Below are positions 1 to 7,365 of a DNA stretch of 16,186 bases, one piece after another (within the stretch, counting starts at the first letter, position 1; each line of letters starts with the position of its first letter). The DNA lies in assembly GCA_023416655.1 (NCBI GenBank), contig JAEZHK010000025.1, positions 1-16,186 of the forward strand, in the 5' to 3' direction. A program made the position numbers and the translations under genes. The notes below the pieces were generated by a model. The model ran no database searches and was not told the DNA's origin. It saw only the letters and a program-made list of their open reading frames with translations. Source of the stretch: Bacillota bacterium (lineage in GTDB: Bacteria > Bacillota > Clostridia > Christensenellales > Aristaeellaceae).

Positions 1-521
1 AGCGGCTGAGGCTCCAGCGGGGGCTGACCCAGGAAGAGCTGGCCGACCGGTGCGAGCTCTCCAAGGGCTTTATTTCCCTGCTCGAGCGCGACCTGACCAG
101 CCCGTCGATCGCGACGCTGGTGGACATACTGGAGTGCCTGGGCACCGACCTTCCCCAGTTTTTCAGCGAAAAAGCCGCGCGTAAAGTGGTGTTTTCCGAG
201 GCGGACACCTCCGTCAAATACGACGAGGAGGGCCTCAAGGGTTTCATCCGCTGGCTGGTGCCCACCGCCCAGAAAAACCGCATGGAGCCGATATTGGTTG
301 AAATCGGGCCGGGCGGCGAAACGGACGAGGACGACCCCCACGAGGGCGAGGAGTTCGGCTACGTGCTCAGCGGCAGCGTGCAGATCGTGCTGGGCGACCG
401 GGCAACCCGTGCCCGCAAAGACGAGAGCTTCTGCTTTGAACCCACCGCCGTACACAAACTGACGAACCCCGGGAAGACGGCGGCGCGGGTACTGTGGGTG
501 GCGACGCCGCCCAGCTTCTGA
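1..521 (+). CDS. XRE-family regulator with C-terminal cupin domain (5' truncated)
   Basis: The reading frame is open from base 3, so the start lies outside the window; 172 residues are visible. The first ~40 residues (RLQRGLTQEELADRC, then SKGFISLLERD and SPSIATL) are the last helices of an XRE/Cro-type helix-turn-helix. Residues ~80-172 form a cupin barrel, with PHEGEEFGYVLSG as the first motif and AVHKLTNPG as the second. HTH plus cupin is the PuuR-like architecture, known for regulators of polyamine and amino-acid genes. Its stop lies 23 bases before potA, so it is probably the first gene of the pot operon and may control it in response to polyamine. The link to polyamine is inferred from context, because ligand residues cannot be assigned. 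An internal ATG at 120 would delete the HTH and is not the real start. Confidence 0.9.
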   Translation, partial: RLRLQRGLTQEELADRCELSKGFISLLERDLTSPSIATLVDILECLGTDLPQFFSEKAARKVVFSEADTSVKYDEEGLKGFIRWLVPTAQKNRMEPILVEIGPGGETDEDDPHEGEEFGYVLSGSVQIVLGDRATRARKDESFCFEPTAVHKLTNPGKTAARVLWVATPPSF

Positions 522-544
522 TTCCACACAAAGGGGTTTGCGCC

Positions 545-1612
545 ATGATTGAAGAAACGCGGCTGATCGAGCTGATCGGAATTTCCAAGGAATTTGACGG
601 CGCGAAGGCGCTTGAGGACATCAACCTCTACATTCGAAAGCACGAATTTGTGACGCTGCTGGGGCCATCAGGCTGCGGCAAGACCACCATGCTCCGCATC
701 ATCGGCGGCTTTGAGTACCCGACGGAGGGGACGCTCCTCTTCGAGGGCAAGGACATAGCTTCCGTCCCGCCCTACAAGCGCCGGGTCAACACCGTGTTTC
801 AGAAGTACGCGCTGTTCCCGCACCTCAATGTGTACGACAACATCGCCTTCGGGCTCAAGCTCAAAAAGATGCCCCGGGGCGAGATTGAAAAGCGCGTCAG
901 CCGCATGCTGAAGCTGGTCAAGATGACGGGCTTTGAAAAGCGCCAGGTGGATTCCCTCTCCGGCGGGCAGCAGCAGCGCATCGCCATCGCGCGGGCGCTG
1001 GTCAACGAGCCGGAGGTGCTGCTGCTCGACGAGCCGCTGGGCGCGCTGGACTTAAAACTCCGCAAGGAAATGCAGCTCGAGCTGAAAAGCATGCAACAGG
1101 AGCTGGGCATCACGTTCATCTTCGTCACCCACGACCAGGAAGAGGCGCTCACGATGTCGGACACCATCGTCGTAATGAACGAGGGCCGCATCCAGCAGGT
1201 GGGCGACCCCAAGCGCATCTACGATGAGCCCAAGAACGCCTTCGTGGCCGACTTCATCGGCGAGAGCAACATCCTTTCCGGCCTCATGCTTGCGGACGAG
1301 CTGGTCGAGATGTGCGGCGAAAAGTTCCCCTGCGTGGACTCGGGCTTCGGCATAAACCAGCCGGTGGACGTGGTGGTGCGCCCCGAGGACATCATGGTGG
1401 TGGGCGAGGACGTGGGCATGCTGACCGGCGAGGTCGTAAGCGTGCTCTTCAAGGGCGTCCACTACGAGATGATCATCCGCGCCGGCGGCTTCGACTGGAA
1501 GGTGCATTCCACCACCATGCAGCCCGCGGGCAGCACCGTGGGGCTTTCCATCGTGCCGTTCAACATGCACATCATGCGGCGGCAGACAAAGCCGCAGGGG
1601 GCTGCCTCATGA
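545..1612 (+). CDS. potA: Spermidine/putrescine ABC transporter ATP-binding protein PotA
   Basis: A 355-residue ABC ATPase that energises polyamine import on the cytoplasmic face of the membrane. Visible motifs are Walker A GPSGCGKTT (residues 40-48), Q-loop VFQKYALFPH (Q86), signature LSGGQQQR (138-145), Walker B LLLDEP (159-164), D-loop GALD, and H-loop THDQEEAL (H196). Residues ~235-355 form the TOBE-type regulatory domain of the CysA/PotA/MalK group (VVVRPEDIMV). I chose ATG 545 because AAAGGGG lies just upstream and the ABC fold begins here; an upstream ATG at 494 would overlap the regulator gene. The stop overlaps the potB start (ATGA), indicating translational coupling. The polyamine assignment rests on family resemblance and the complete potABCD order. 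Confidence 0.93.
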   Translation: MIEETRLIELIGISKEFDGAKALEDINLYIRKHEFVTLLGPSGCGKTTMLRIIGGFEYPTEGTLLFEGKDIASVPPYKRRVNTVFQKYALFPHLNVYDNIAFGLKLKKMPRGEIEKRVSRMLKLVKMTGFEKRQVDSLSGGQQQRIAIARALVNEPEVLLLDEPLGALDLKLRKEMQLELKSMQQELGITFIFVTHDQEEALTMSDTIVVMNEGRIQQVGDPKRIYDEPKNAFVADFIGESNILSGLMLADELVEMCGEKFPCVDSGFGINQPVDVVVRPEDIMVVGEDVGMLTGEVVSVLFKGVHYEMIIRAGGFDWKVHSTTMQPAGSTVGLSIVPFNMHIMRRQTKPQGAAS

Positions 1613-2421
1613 AGCGCAGCGCCTTCGCGGGGCCCTACGTGCTCTGGATGGCCCTTTTCACGGTGGCGCCGCTGATCTTCATCGTGTACTTCGCGTTCCG
1701 AGGGGACGGCGGCTTCACCTTTGAAAACGTCCGGAAGTTCATGGACCCGATCTACCTGAACGTGCTCTGGCGCAGCCTGTACCTGGCGGTCTACTGCACG
1801 CTGATCTGCCTGATCGTGGGCTACCCTGCCGCCTACTTCCTGGCCAGCAAGGACTTTTCAAAGAACCAGGCGCTGTTCGTGCTCATCCTGATCCCGATGT
1901 GGATGAACTTCCTGCTGCGCACCTACGCGATGATGTCCCTCATGGAAGACAGCGGCATCATCAACCAGTTTTTAAAACGCCTGGGGATGGCGCCGCTTTC
2001 GATGATCGGCACCGAAGGGGCGGTTCTGACCGGCATGGTGTACAACTTCGTGCCGTTCATGATCCTGCCGGTCTACACCGCGCTGAAAAAGATGGACGAG
2101 CGCATCCTGGAGGCGGCGGAGGACCTGGGCGCAAACCCTATGAACGTGTTCCGCCGCGTGGTGCTGCCGCTTTCGATGCCGGGCGTGATCTCCGGGATCA
2201 CGATGGTTTTCATGCCGGCGGTGACGACGTTCGCGATCTCGCGGCTGCTGGGCAGCGGCAACTTCTGGCTGTTCGGCGACATCATCGAGCGCCAGTTCCT
2301 GGAGGCCTTCGACTGGAACTTCGGCTCGGCGCTGTCCCTCGTGATGATGCTTCTGATCATCGCGTCGATCGGCCTTCTGAACCGGATCGATCCCAAAAAG
2401 GAAGGGAGTGGCGCCTGGTGA
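1609..2421 (+). CDS. potB: Spermidine/putrescine ABC transporter permease PotB
   Basis: A 270-residue integral membrane protein, one half of the transmembrane channel of the Pot importer. Hydrophobic segments fit about six helices: ~8-30, 55-80, 88-110, 138-158, 193-212 and 240-258. The EAA loop that docks on the ATPase is at 168-192 (EAAEDLGANPMNVFRRVVLP), matching the binding-protein-dependent permease family. ATG 1609 overlaps the potA stop by four bases and is preceded by CAGGGGG. Its own stop overlaps the potC GTG start in the same way. Length is normal for PotB/PotH proteins and no key element is missing. Confidence 0.92.
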   Translation: MKRSAFAGPYVLWMALFTVAPLIFIVYFAFRGDGGFTFENVRKFMDPIYLNVLWRSLYLAVYCTLICLIVGYPAAYFLASKDFSKNQALFVLILIPMWMNFLLRTYAMMSLMEDSGIINQFLKRLGMAPLSMIGTEGAVLTGMVYNFVPFMILPVYTALKKMDERILEAAEDLGANPMNVFRRVVLPLSMPGVISGITMVFMPAVTTFAISRLLGSGNFWLFGDIIERQFLEAFDWNFGSALSLVMMLLIIASIGLLNRIDPKKEGSGAW

Positions 2422-3188
2422 GGAAGTTCTTCCGCGGAACGTACCTGGGGCTATTGCTGACCTTCCTGTATTCCCCCATCGTGGTGATGATCATCCTGTC
2501 GTTCAACGCGTCGAAGTCCCGAGCCAAGTGGGGCGGCTTTTCGCTGACGTGGTACGAGCGGCTCTTCTCCCGCACGGACATCATGAACGTATTGTACATG
2601 ACGCTTCTGATCGCGCTGATCGCGACCGCCGTGGCCACGGTTCTGGGGACGCTGGCGGCCATCGGCATCCACGCGATGAAGTCCCGGAACGCGAACATGA
2701 TTATGAGCGTCTCCTACCTGCCCATGACCACGCCGGACATCGTGACGGGCGTCTCGCTGATGCTGATGTTCGTGTTCGTCAAGATTAAACTGGGCTACGG
2801 CACGATGCTGCTGGCGCACATCGCGTTCGACACACCCTATGTATTGTTCTCTGTGCTGCCGAAACTCAGGCAGATGAACGTGAACATATACGAGGCGGCG
2901 CTGGACTTGGGCTGCACGCCGATGCGCGCGGTGCGGCAGGTGATTCTGCCGCAGATCATGCCGGGCGTGGTGACGGGCGCGCTGCTTGCGTTTACGATGT
3001 CGCTGGACGACTTCGTCATCAGCTACTTCACGTCCAACACCGACAAGAACCTGTCCATCATCATCTACGCGGCCGCGAGAAAGGGCATCGAGCCCACCAT
3101 CTACGCGCTGTCCACGCTGATGTTCCTTGTGGTGCTGGTGCTCCTTCTGATCGTCAACAAGCGCTCCGCGCTTGAAAACGTATCCTGA
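2418..3188 (+). CDS. potC: Spermidine/putrescine ABC transporter permease PotC
   Basis: A 256-residue inner-membrane permease, partner of PotB. It has an N-terminal helix (~8-30), a central hydrophobic block (~58-86 and 98-122), an EAA loop at 159-183 (EAALDLGCTPMRAVRQVILP), and a last helix at ~230-247. The SLDDFVISYF stretch before the final helices is typical of PotC/PotI. The start is GTG 2418, overlapping the potB stop as GTGA, with GGGAG upstream; no ATG fits the family N terminus. Only 32 bases separate it from potD, all within the operon. Confidence 0.92.
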   Translation: MRKFFRGTYLGLLLTFLYSPIVVMIILSFNASKSRAKWGGFSLTWYERLFSRTDIMNVLYMTLLIALIATAVATVLGTLAAIGIHAMKSRNANMIMSVSYLPMTTPDIVTGVSLMLMFVFVKIKLGYGTMLLAHIAFDTPYVLFSVLPKLRQMNVNIYEAALDLGCTPMRAVRQVILPQIMPGVVTGALLAFTMSLDDFVISYFTSNTDKNLSIIIYAAARKGIEPTIYALSTLMFLVVLVLLLIVNKRSALENVS

Positions 3189-3220
3189 CATTGGATCCTG
3201 ACAATACGGAGGTAACTGAG

Positions 3221-4252
3221 ATGAAAAAACTGGTCGCTTTGCTCATGGTCCTCATGGCCCTTTCCCTTGGCGCGGGCGCGCTGGCCGAAGGCTCGATTAC
3301 CGTGTTCAACTGGTACGACTACATCGACGAAGCGGTCATCTCGATGTTCCAGCAGGAGACGGGGATCGAGGTCAAGTACGCCAACTTCACCACCAACGAG
3401 GAAATGTACGCAAAGTTGTCCAGCGGCGCGGGCGAGTACGACGTGATCTTCCCGTCGGACTACATCATCGAGCGCATGATCAAAGAGGGCATGCTGGAGA
3501 CGCTGGACATGAGCAAGATCCCCAACGCCGCCGGCGTTTCGGACTGGCTGAAAAAGCCCGCCTACGACACCGAGGGCGCCTACTCTATCCCCTACATGTG
3601 GGGCACGGTGGGCCTTTTGTACAACACCACCATGATGCCCGAGCCCGTCGACTCCTGGGCGCCCATCTTTGACCCCGCCAACCAGAAGAGCGTGTTCATG
3701 CTGGATTCCATCCGCGACTCGCTGGGCCTGGCGCTGAAGTACCTGGGCTACTCGATGAACACCAGCGACCAGGCGGCGCTGGACAAAGCGAAGGCGCTGC
3801 TGATCAAGCAGAAGGCTGACGGCATCGTCAAGGGCTACCTCGTGGACGAAGTCAAGGACAAGATGGTCGCGGGCGAAGCGCCGATGGCGGTGGTCTGGTC
3901 GGGCGACGCGCTGTACGCCATGAGCCAGTCGGATGAACTGCAATACATTGTGCCCAAGGAAGGCTCCAACGTCTGGGTGGACGGCATGTGCATCCCGAAG
4001 GGCTCCAAAAACAAGGAGCTGGCCGAGCAGTTCATCAACTTCATGTGCCGCCCGGACATCGCCCGGATGAACATGGAATACATCTACTACTCCACGCCCA
4101 TCCAGGCGGTCATCGACGGGATGGACGCGGAGGAGAAGGGCAACGAGACCCTGAACCCGCCGCAGGACGTGATCGACCGCTGCGAGTTCTTCCACGACAT
4201 CTCCGGGGACATGGCCAAGTACGACCAGATCTGGATGGAAATCCGCAGCTGA
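3221..4252 (+). CDS. potD: Spermidine/putrescine-binding protein PotD
   Basis: A 343-residue extracytoplasmic solute-binding protein that delivers polyamine to PotBC. Residues 1-22 are a classic signal peptide (MKK, hydrophobic core, then GALA), with predicted cleavage before Glu23. The mature protein starts with SITVFNWYDYID and contains YDVIFPSDYIIERM, both characteristic of PotD/PotF. ATG 3221 is preceded by ACGGAGG at ideal spacing; a TTG 30 bases earlier has no such site. There is no cysteine after the hydrophobic core, so it is predicted to be a free secreted or periplasmic protein rather than a lipoprotein, which is unusual for a monoderm Firmicute. It is the last gene before the operon terminator. 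Confidence 0.93.
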   Translation: MKKLVALLMVLMALSLGAGALAEGSITVFNWYDYIDEAVISMFQQETGIEVKYANFTTNEEMYAKLSSGAGEYDVIFPSDYIIERMIKEGMLETLDMSKIPNAAGVSDWLKKPAYDTEGAYSIPYMWGTVGLLYNTTMMPEPVDSWAPIFDPANQKSVFMLDSIRDSLGLALKYLGYSMNTSDQAALDKAKALLIKQKADGIVKGYLVDEVKDKMVAGEAPMAVVWSGDALYAMSQSDELQYIVPKEGSNVWVDGMCIPKGSKNKELAEQFINFMCRPDIARMNMEYIYYSTPIQAVIDGMDAEEKGNETLNPPQDVIDRCEFFHDISGDMAKYDQIWMEIRS

Positions 4253-4271
4253 CGCGGGCAACCAAAAGATC

Positions 4272-4308
4272 CGCCGGGAATCCTGTCAAGGGTTCCCGGC
4301 GAGTTTTT
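4272..4308 (+). terminator. Intrinsic terminator of the pot operon
   Basis: A perfect 9-bp stem (CGCCGGGAA at 4272-4280 with TTCCCGGCG at 4293-4301) has a 12-base loop and is followed by GAGTTTTT. It lies 20 bases after the potD stop and ends the regulator-potABCD transcript. Confidence 0.9.
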
Positions 4309-4469
4309 AGTGTCGGCGGTCACGATGATTTCTAAAGACATCCTTGACTGCCGTGCTCCCTTCGTGCTGACCGGCAGGATCCCGGACCAGTCTCGAGCGC
4401 CTCCGACAATCGCGCATCCTCGATTTCACGGCGAGAGCCTTTGAGAGAGGACTCCGAAGCGCATACGGA

Positions 4470-4499
4470 AACGGCGGGGAGCATTTGCTCCCCGCCGTT
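4470..4499 (-). terminator. Hairpin terminator of the zinc-knuckle repeat gene
   Basis: A perfect 13-bp GC-rich stem (4470-4482 with 4487-4499) and a 4-base loop begin 17 bases past the stop of the minus-strand repeat gene. Only a short TTT follows on the minus strand, so it is a strong hairpin with a poor U-tract. The bases between the pot terminator and this hairpin (4309-4469) hold nothing I can identify. Confidence 0.6.
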
Positions 4500-4515
4500 C
4501 TCAATTGTCGTCCGG

Positions 4516-6771
4516 TTACCCCTTCGGCGCGTCGCAGACGGTGCAGCGCACGTACTTGCGGGCCAGCGCGGACTTGAGCGAGATCTTCATGGTGTTGTGG
4601 ATGCCGCTGCAGTCCACCTTGCTGTGGTACTTGAGGCCTGCGGGCGTCACATAAACCTGGGCGGTCTCGCGCTTGAAGCACACCGGGCATGCGGTCTTGC
4701 CGTACTTCCTGGCGGTGACCAGCGCCACCTTCTTGGCACCATCGGCGTCGGTGGTATTGCAGCCGCCCTTGTGGTAGTACTTGCCGCTCAGCTTCGCGTA
4801 GACGAATGTGGCGGCGGCAGCCTTCGATTTCATGCAGACGGGGCACGGGGTCTTGCCCGAAGCCTTGGCCGCCGCGACCGTCACCTTCCGGGCGTTCTTC
4901 ATGCCCGAGCAGTTGGCCTTGACGTGGTAGAACCTGCCGCCGGTGGTGGCGTAGACGCGTACCTTGACTTCGGCGGCGTCCTGCGCCTTCTTCGTCAGGC
5001 AGACCGGGCAGGGCGTCTGGCCGCGCTTCTTGGCGGTGGCCAGCGTCACCTTGGTCGCGTTCTTCATGCCCGAGCAGTTGGCCTTGGCGTGGTAGTACTT
5101 GCCGCCCACCGTGGAGTAGTAGCTGGTGGTGGCGGCCTTCTTCATGCAGATGGGGCAGGCGGTCTTGCCGGCCTTCTTCGCCGTCGCCAGCGTCACCTTC
5201 TGCGCGTTCTTCATGCCCGAGCAGGTCGGGTTCGAGTGGTAGTACTTGCCCGCCGACGTCGCGTAGATGTAGGAGTCCGTGGCCTTCACACACACCGGGC
5301 AGGGCTGCTTGCCCTTGGCCTTGGCGGTGGCCAGCGTGATCTTGCGGGCATCCTTCATGCCCGAGCAGTTGGCCTTGGTGTGGTAGTACTTGCCCGCCGT
5401 CGTCGCGTAGTAGACCGTGCCGGAGGACGAGGAGGAGCCGGAGCCGATGCACACCGGGCAGGGCTTCTGGCCGCGCTTCTTGGCGGTGGCCAGCGTGATC
5501 TTCTGCGCGTTCTTCATGCCCGAGCAGGTGGGGTTGACGTGGTAGTACTTGCCCGCCGTGGTGCTGTAATAGGCCTTCGCCTTGGTGGTGGTGCCGCTCT
5601 TGGACGAGGTCTTCTTGACGCAGACCGGGCATGGCAGTTTACCGGCCTTGACCGCCGCCGCCTTGGTGATCAGTTGCGCGCCCTGCATGCCGGTGCAGTT
5701 GCTCTTGGTGTGGTAGTACTTACCGTTTCTGGTGGCGTAGTAGGAGCCGATGCAGACCGGGCAGGGCTTCTTGCCCGCCTTGACCGCCTGCGACTTGGTG
5801 ACCGCCTGCGCGTTCTTCATGCCCGAGCAGGTCTTGTCCTTGTGGTAGTACCTGCCGCCCTTGTTCATGTAGTAGGAGGCGCCGGTGCTCTGCGCGCCGT
5901 AGCACACGGGGCAGGCCGTCTGCCCGCGGGAGCGGGCGATGTCCATCGAGATCCTGGACGGCGTGCCGACGATTTTTTCGCAGGTCTCGGTCTTGTGATA
6001 ATAGCTGTCGCCGGTCGAGGACCAGATATAGGTGGTGTCCGGGTCCTCGTTGCCGGAGGTATCCGCGTTTTCGTCAAACGAATCGTCGGTGCCAGAGGTA
6101 CCGGATTTCGACGAGCCGGAGCTCCCGCCCGGCCTGGGTGTGGCCTGCGCGGCGGGCGCGAGGGTGGTGGTGAGGTCCGGCGTGCCGGAGGGCAGGTCGC
6201 CGGTCAAGACGCCGGTGGGCGCGGGCGTCGCCGTCGCGCCGACCACGATGGATTCCGGCGCCTTGATGGTGCCGACGCCCATGGTCTGGTCCGCGCCGTG
6301 GCCGAAGATCGCGGAGAAGATCCAGATCAAGAGCACGATGAACCAGACCGCCGCCACGCCCGAGACGATCAGGCGGGGTTTGGGCTCCAGGCGTTCGCGC
6401 CGCCACAGGATCCAGATGCCCAGCGGGGGCAGTACCACCAGGAGCAGCCAGGTCAGCCAGTCGCTCCGGTAGAGCACGTCGTAGCGGCCCGCGGGCTCGC
6501 TCTCGTCGGCGTAGCCGACGCCCTGCTCATAACCGTCCTGCTCCTGCCCGGGGTATTCGCCCTGGTCATACCCCCGGTCGTATCCACGGCCGTAACCGCC
6601 GTACTCCCCGACGCTCGGGTCGTTCGGGTCGTATCCGCCCTCGCTCTCACGCCCGGCGGGGGGTTCACTCCGCCCAAAGGAGAGGCGGTGAATCTCGCCC
6701 TCGCCCCATTTAAATGCAAAGCCGCGCTTCGACCAGTGCAATTTCAGCCTGCCGAACTGCTTTGTCGCCAT
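4516..6771 (-). CDS. Membrane protein with ten tandem HxxxxC...CPxC zinc-knuckle-like repeats
   Basis: A 751-residue protein of unknown function. Residues 1-100 are soluble with a Gly/Tyr/Asp-rich low-complexity stretch (GYGRGYDRGYDQ). Two membrane helices follow at ~105-123 and ~134-156, joined by the basic loop WRRERLEPKPR. A Thr/Pro/Ser/Gly-rich linker covers ~160-245. Residues 246-751 are ten repeats of 44-57 residues with the pattern Y-Y/A-T-x2-G-K-Y-Y-H-x4-C-S-G-M-K then A-K-x2-G-x2-P-C-P-V-C. The histidines fall at 259, 310, 354, 411, 464, 512, 561, 616, 667 and 715. Each unit offers one His and three Cys, as in Ada-like/zinc-ribbon modules found singly at the C termini of secreted Firmicute proteins. 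ATG 6771 follows AAGGTGG at 7 bases. Zinc binding and surface location are inferred; the gene stands alone with its own promoter and terminator. Confidence 0.85.
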   Translation of the reverse strand: MATKQFGRLKLHWSKRGFAFKWGEGEIHRLSFGRSEPPAGRESEGGYDPNDPSVGEYGGYGRGYDRGYDQGEYPGQEQDGYEQGVGYADESEPAGRYDVLYRSDWLTWLLLVVLPPLGIWILWRRERLEPKPRLIVSGVAAVWFIVLLIWIFSAIFGHGADQTMGVGTIKAPESIVVGATATPAPTGVLTGDLPSGTPDLTTTLAPAAQATPRPGGSSGSSKSGTSGTDDSFDENADTSGNEDPDTTYIWSSTGDSYYHKTETCEKIVGTPSRISMDIARSRGQTACPVCYGAQSTGASYYMNKGGRYYHKDKTCSGMKNAQAVTKSQAVKAGKKPCPVCIGSYYATRNGKYYHTKSNCTGMQGAQLITKAAAVKAGKLPCPVCVKKTSSKSGTTTKAKAYYSTTAGKYYHVNPTCSGMKNAQKITLATAKKRGQKPCPVCIGSGSSSSSGTVYYATTAGKYYHTKANCSGMKDARKITLATAKAKGKQPCPVCVKATDSYIYATSAGKYYHSNPTCSGMKNAQKVTLATAKKAGKTACPICMKKAATTSYYSTVGGKYYHAKANCSGMKNATKVTLATAKKRGQTPCPVCLTKKAQDAAEVKVRVYATTGGRFYHVKANCSGMKNARKVTVAAAKASGKTPCPVCMKSKAAAATFVYAKLSGKYYHKGGCNTTDADGAKKVALVTARKYGKTACPVCFKRETAQVYVTPAGLKYHSKVDCSGIHNTMKISLKSALARKYVRCTVCDAPKG
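4519..6036 (-). repeat. Ten-copy coding tandem repeat, unit about 132-171 bp
   Basis: This is the DNA behind the ten Cys/His modules. The plus-strand string TTCATGCCCGAGCAG recurs near 4898, 5063, 5210, 5353, 5513 and 5816, showing that copies share nucleotide as well as protein identity. Copies 2 and 4-8 are closest to consensus. Copy 1 (residues ~246-293), copy 9 (H-x3-C instead of H-x4-C) and copy 10 (CTVC instead of CPVC) are the most divergent, as expected for end copies of an array that grew by internal duplication. Confidence 0.85.
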
Positions 6772-6835
6772 TATCTAACCACCTTTTCTCGCGTGCCCTC
6801 TGACGAAAGACGTGCGCCTCGTCCGGATTGGAAAC

Positions 6836-6866
6836 TTCAATGAACGCAAAAATGCGCTTCGTTGAA
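6836..6866 (-). promoter_or_regulatory. Hairpin in the leader of the repeat gene
   Basis: TTCAA..GAA..CGCA at 6836-6849 pairs with TGCG..TTC..TTGAA at 6854-6866 around an A-rich loop. It lies in the ~90-base 5' leader between the predicted promoter and the start codon. It pairs slightly better as plus-strand RNA (one extra T-G pair), so its strand is uncertain. It could be an RNA regulatory element or an operator; nothing identifies a ligand. Confidence 0.35.
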
Positions 6867-6867
6867 A

Positions 6868-6896
6868 AGTGTACAACAAATCACACCTCCAGTCAA
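6868..6896 (-). promoter_or_regulatory. Sigma-A-type promoter of the repeat gene
   Basis: On the minus strand TTGACT (6891-6896) is followed after exactly 17 bases by TACACT (6868-6873). The start codon is about 97 bases downstream. An inverted repeat AATATC/GATATT with a 20-base centre partly overlaps the -35 box and could be an operator. Confidence 0.6.
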
Positions 6897-6929
6897 TATC
6901 GGTTGGACGCAAAAGCCCTGGATATTGTT

Positions 6930-7292
6930 TCATCTATAGGCGAAACGCATCTTAAAGAAGGTACGCGGGCCGCCGGGGGCCATTGAAAGCGGGCTGCAAC
7001 CCAGCCGCAGCGCCCCCTGTCCCTGTATGCCGCCTTTCCGCCCGTTTGCCATTCTTGCTTTCGCCCGCGCGCAAGCGGCATAATAAGGCATCCCTTTTCC
7101 CGCTTTGATCGCCGCGAAAAGCGCTCCCTTTGATGCGGCTTCGGGAAATATTTCAGCAAGAACAGGATAACCTTTCGCACCGTTCGTGTCAAACATCTGC
7201 GCGCAGGATGTGTCGTACGCCGGTTTTTCCGTCTCAATTTGCTCCGGTAGGCCCAGGGAAACCGCGTCTTTTCGCCTGATTTCAAGTTTCAC
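6930..7292 (-). other. Doubtful ORF (120 codons) in the 594-base gap 6772-7365
   Basis: An open frame starts with GTG 7292 and contains plausible protein text in its first two thirds (YDTSCAQMFDTNGAKGYPVL, then FPEAASKGALFAAIKAGKG). It degrades into Gly/Pro/Arg-rich text typical of non-coding GC-rich DNA towards the end. There is no convincing ribosome binding site before the GTG. I recognise no family. It may be a remnant of an older gene, a real small gene with a different start (an internal ATG precedes FDTNG), or chance. Apart from this, the two flanking promoters and the leader hairpin, the gap holds nothing I can identify. Confidence 0.22.
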
Positions 7293-7325
7293 CGGGCGCG
7301 CGCTATATGCAAAAACCGCGAAGCG

Positions 7326-7334
7326 TGGTATAAT
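7326..7334 (+). promoter_or_regulatory. Extended -10 promoter of the capA-like gene
   Basis: TGGTATAAT is a perfect -10 hexamer (7329-7334) with the TGn extension, 31 bases upstream of the ATG at 7366. The -35 region 17 bases upstream (TATGCA) is weak, which the extended -10 can compensate. Confidence 0.65.
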
Positions 7335-7365
7335 ACGGCTATACGCCCGATGTGGAGTTGATCAA

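Noticed and set aside
3101..4261. Minus-strand ORF of 386 codons opposite potD
   Set aside because: His/Val/Asp/Arg-rich text is the typical antisense shadow of a GC-rich gene, and potD is unmistakable.
4307..5632. Long minus-strand ORF of 441 codons rich in repeated HEERAEG/LPRQGQL-like text
   Set aside because: It is the shifted frame of the tandem repeat gene; its apparent repeats mirror the DNA repeats and its start has no ribosome site.
4519..6036. Regular ~150-bp repeats considered as a CRISPR array
   Set aside because: The units are coding, conserved along their whole length, with no short repeats and unique spacers.
4441..6843. Plus-strand ORF of 800 codons across the repeat gene
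   Set aside because: Antisense shadow of the GC-rich repeat array. The Cys/His-conserved minus-strand frame with promoter, ribosome site and terminator is the real gene.
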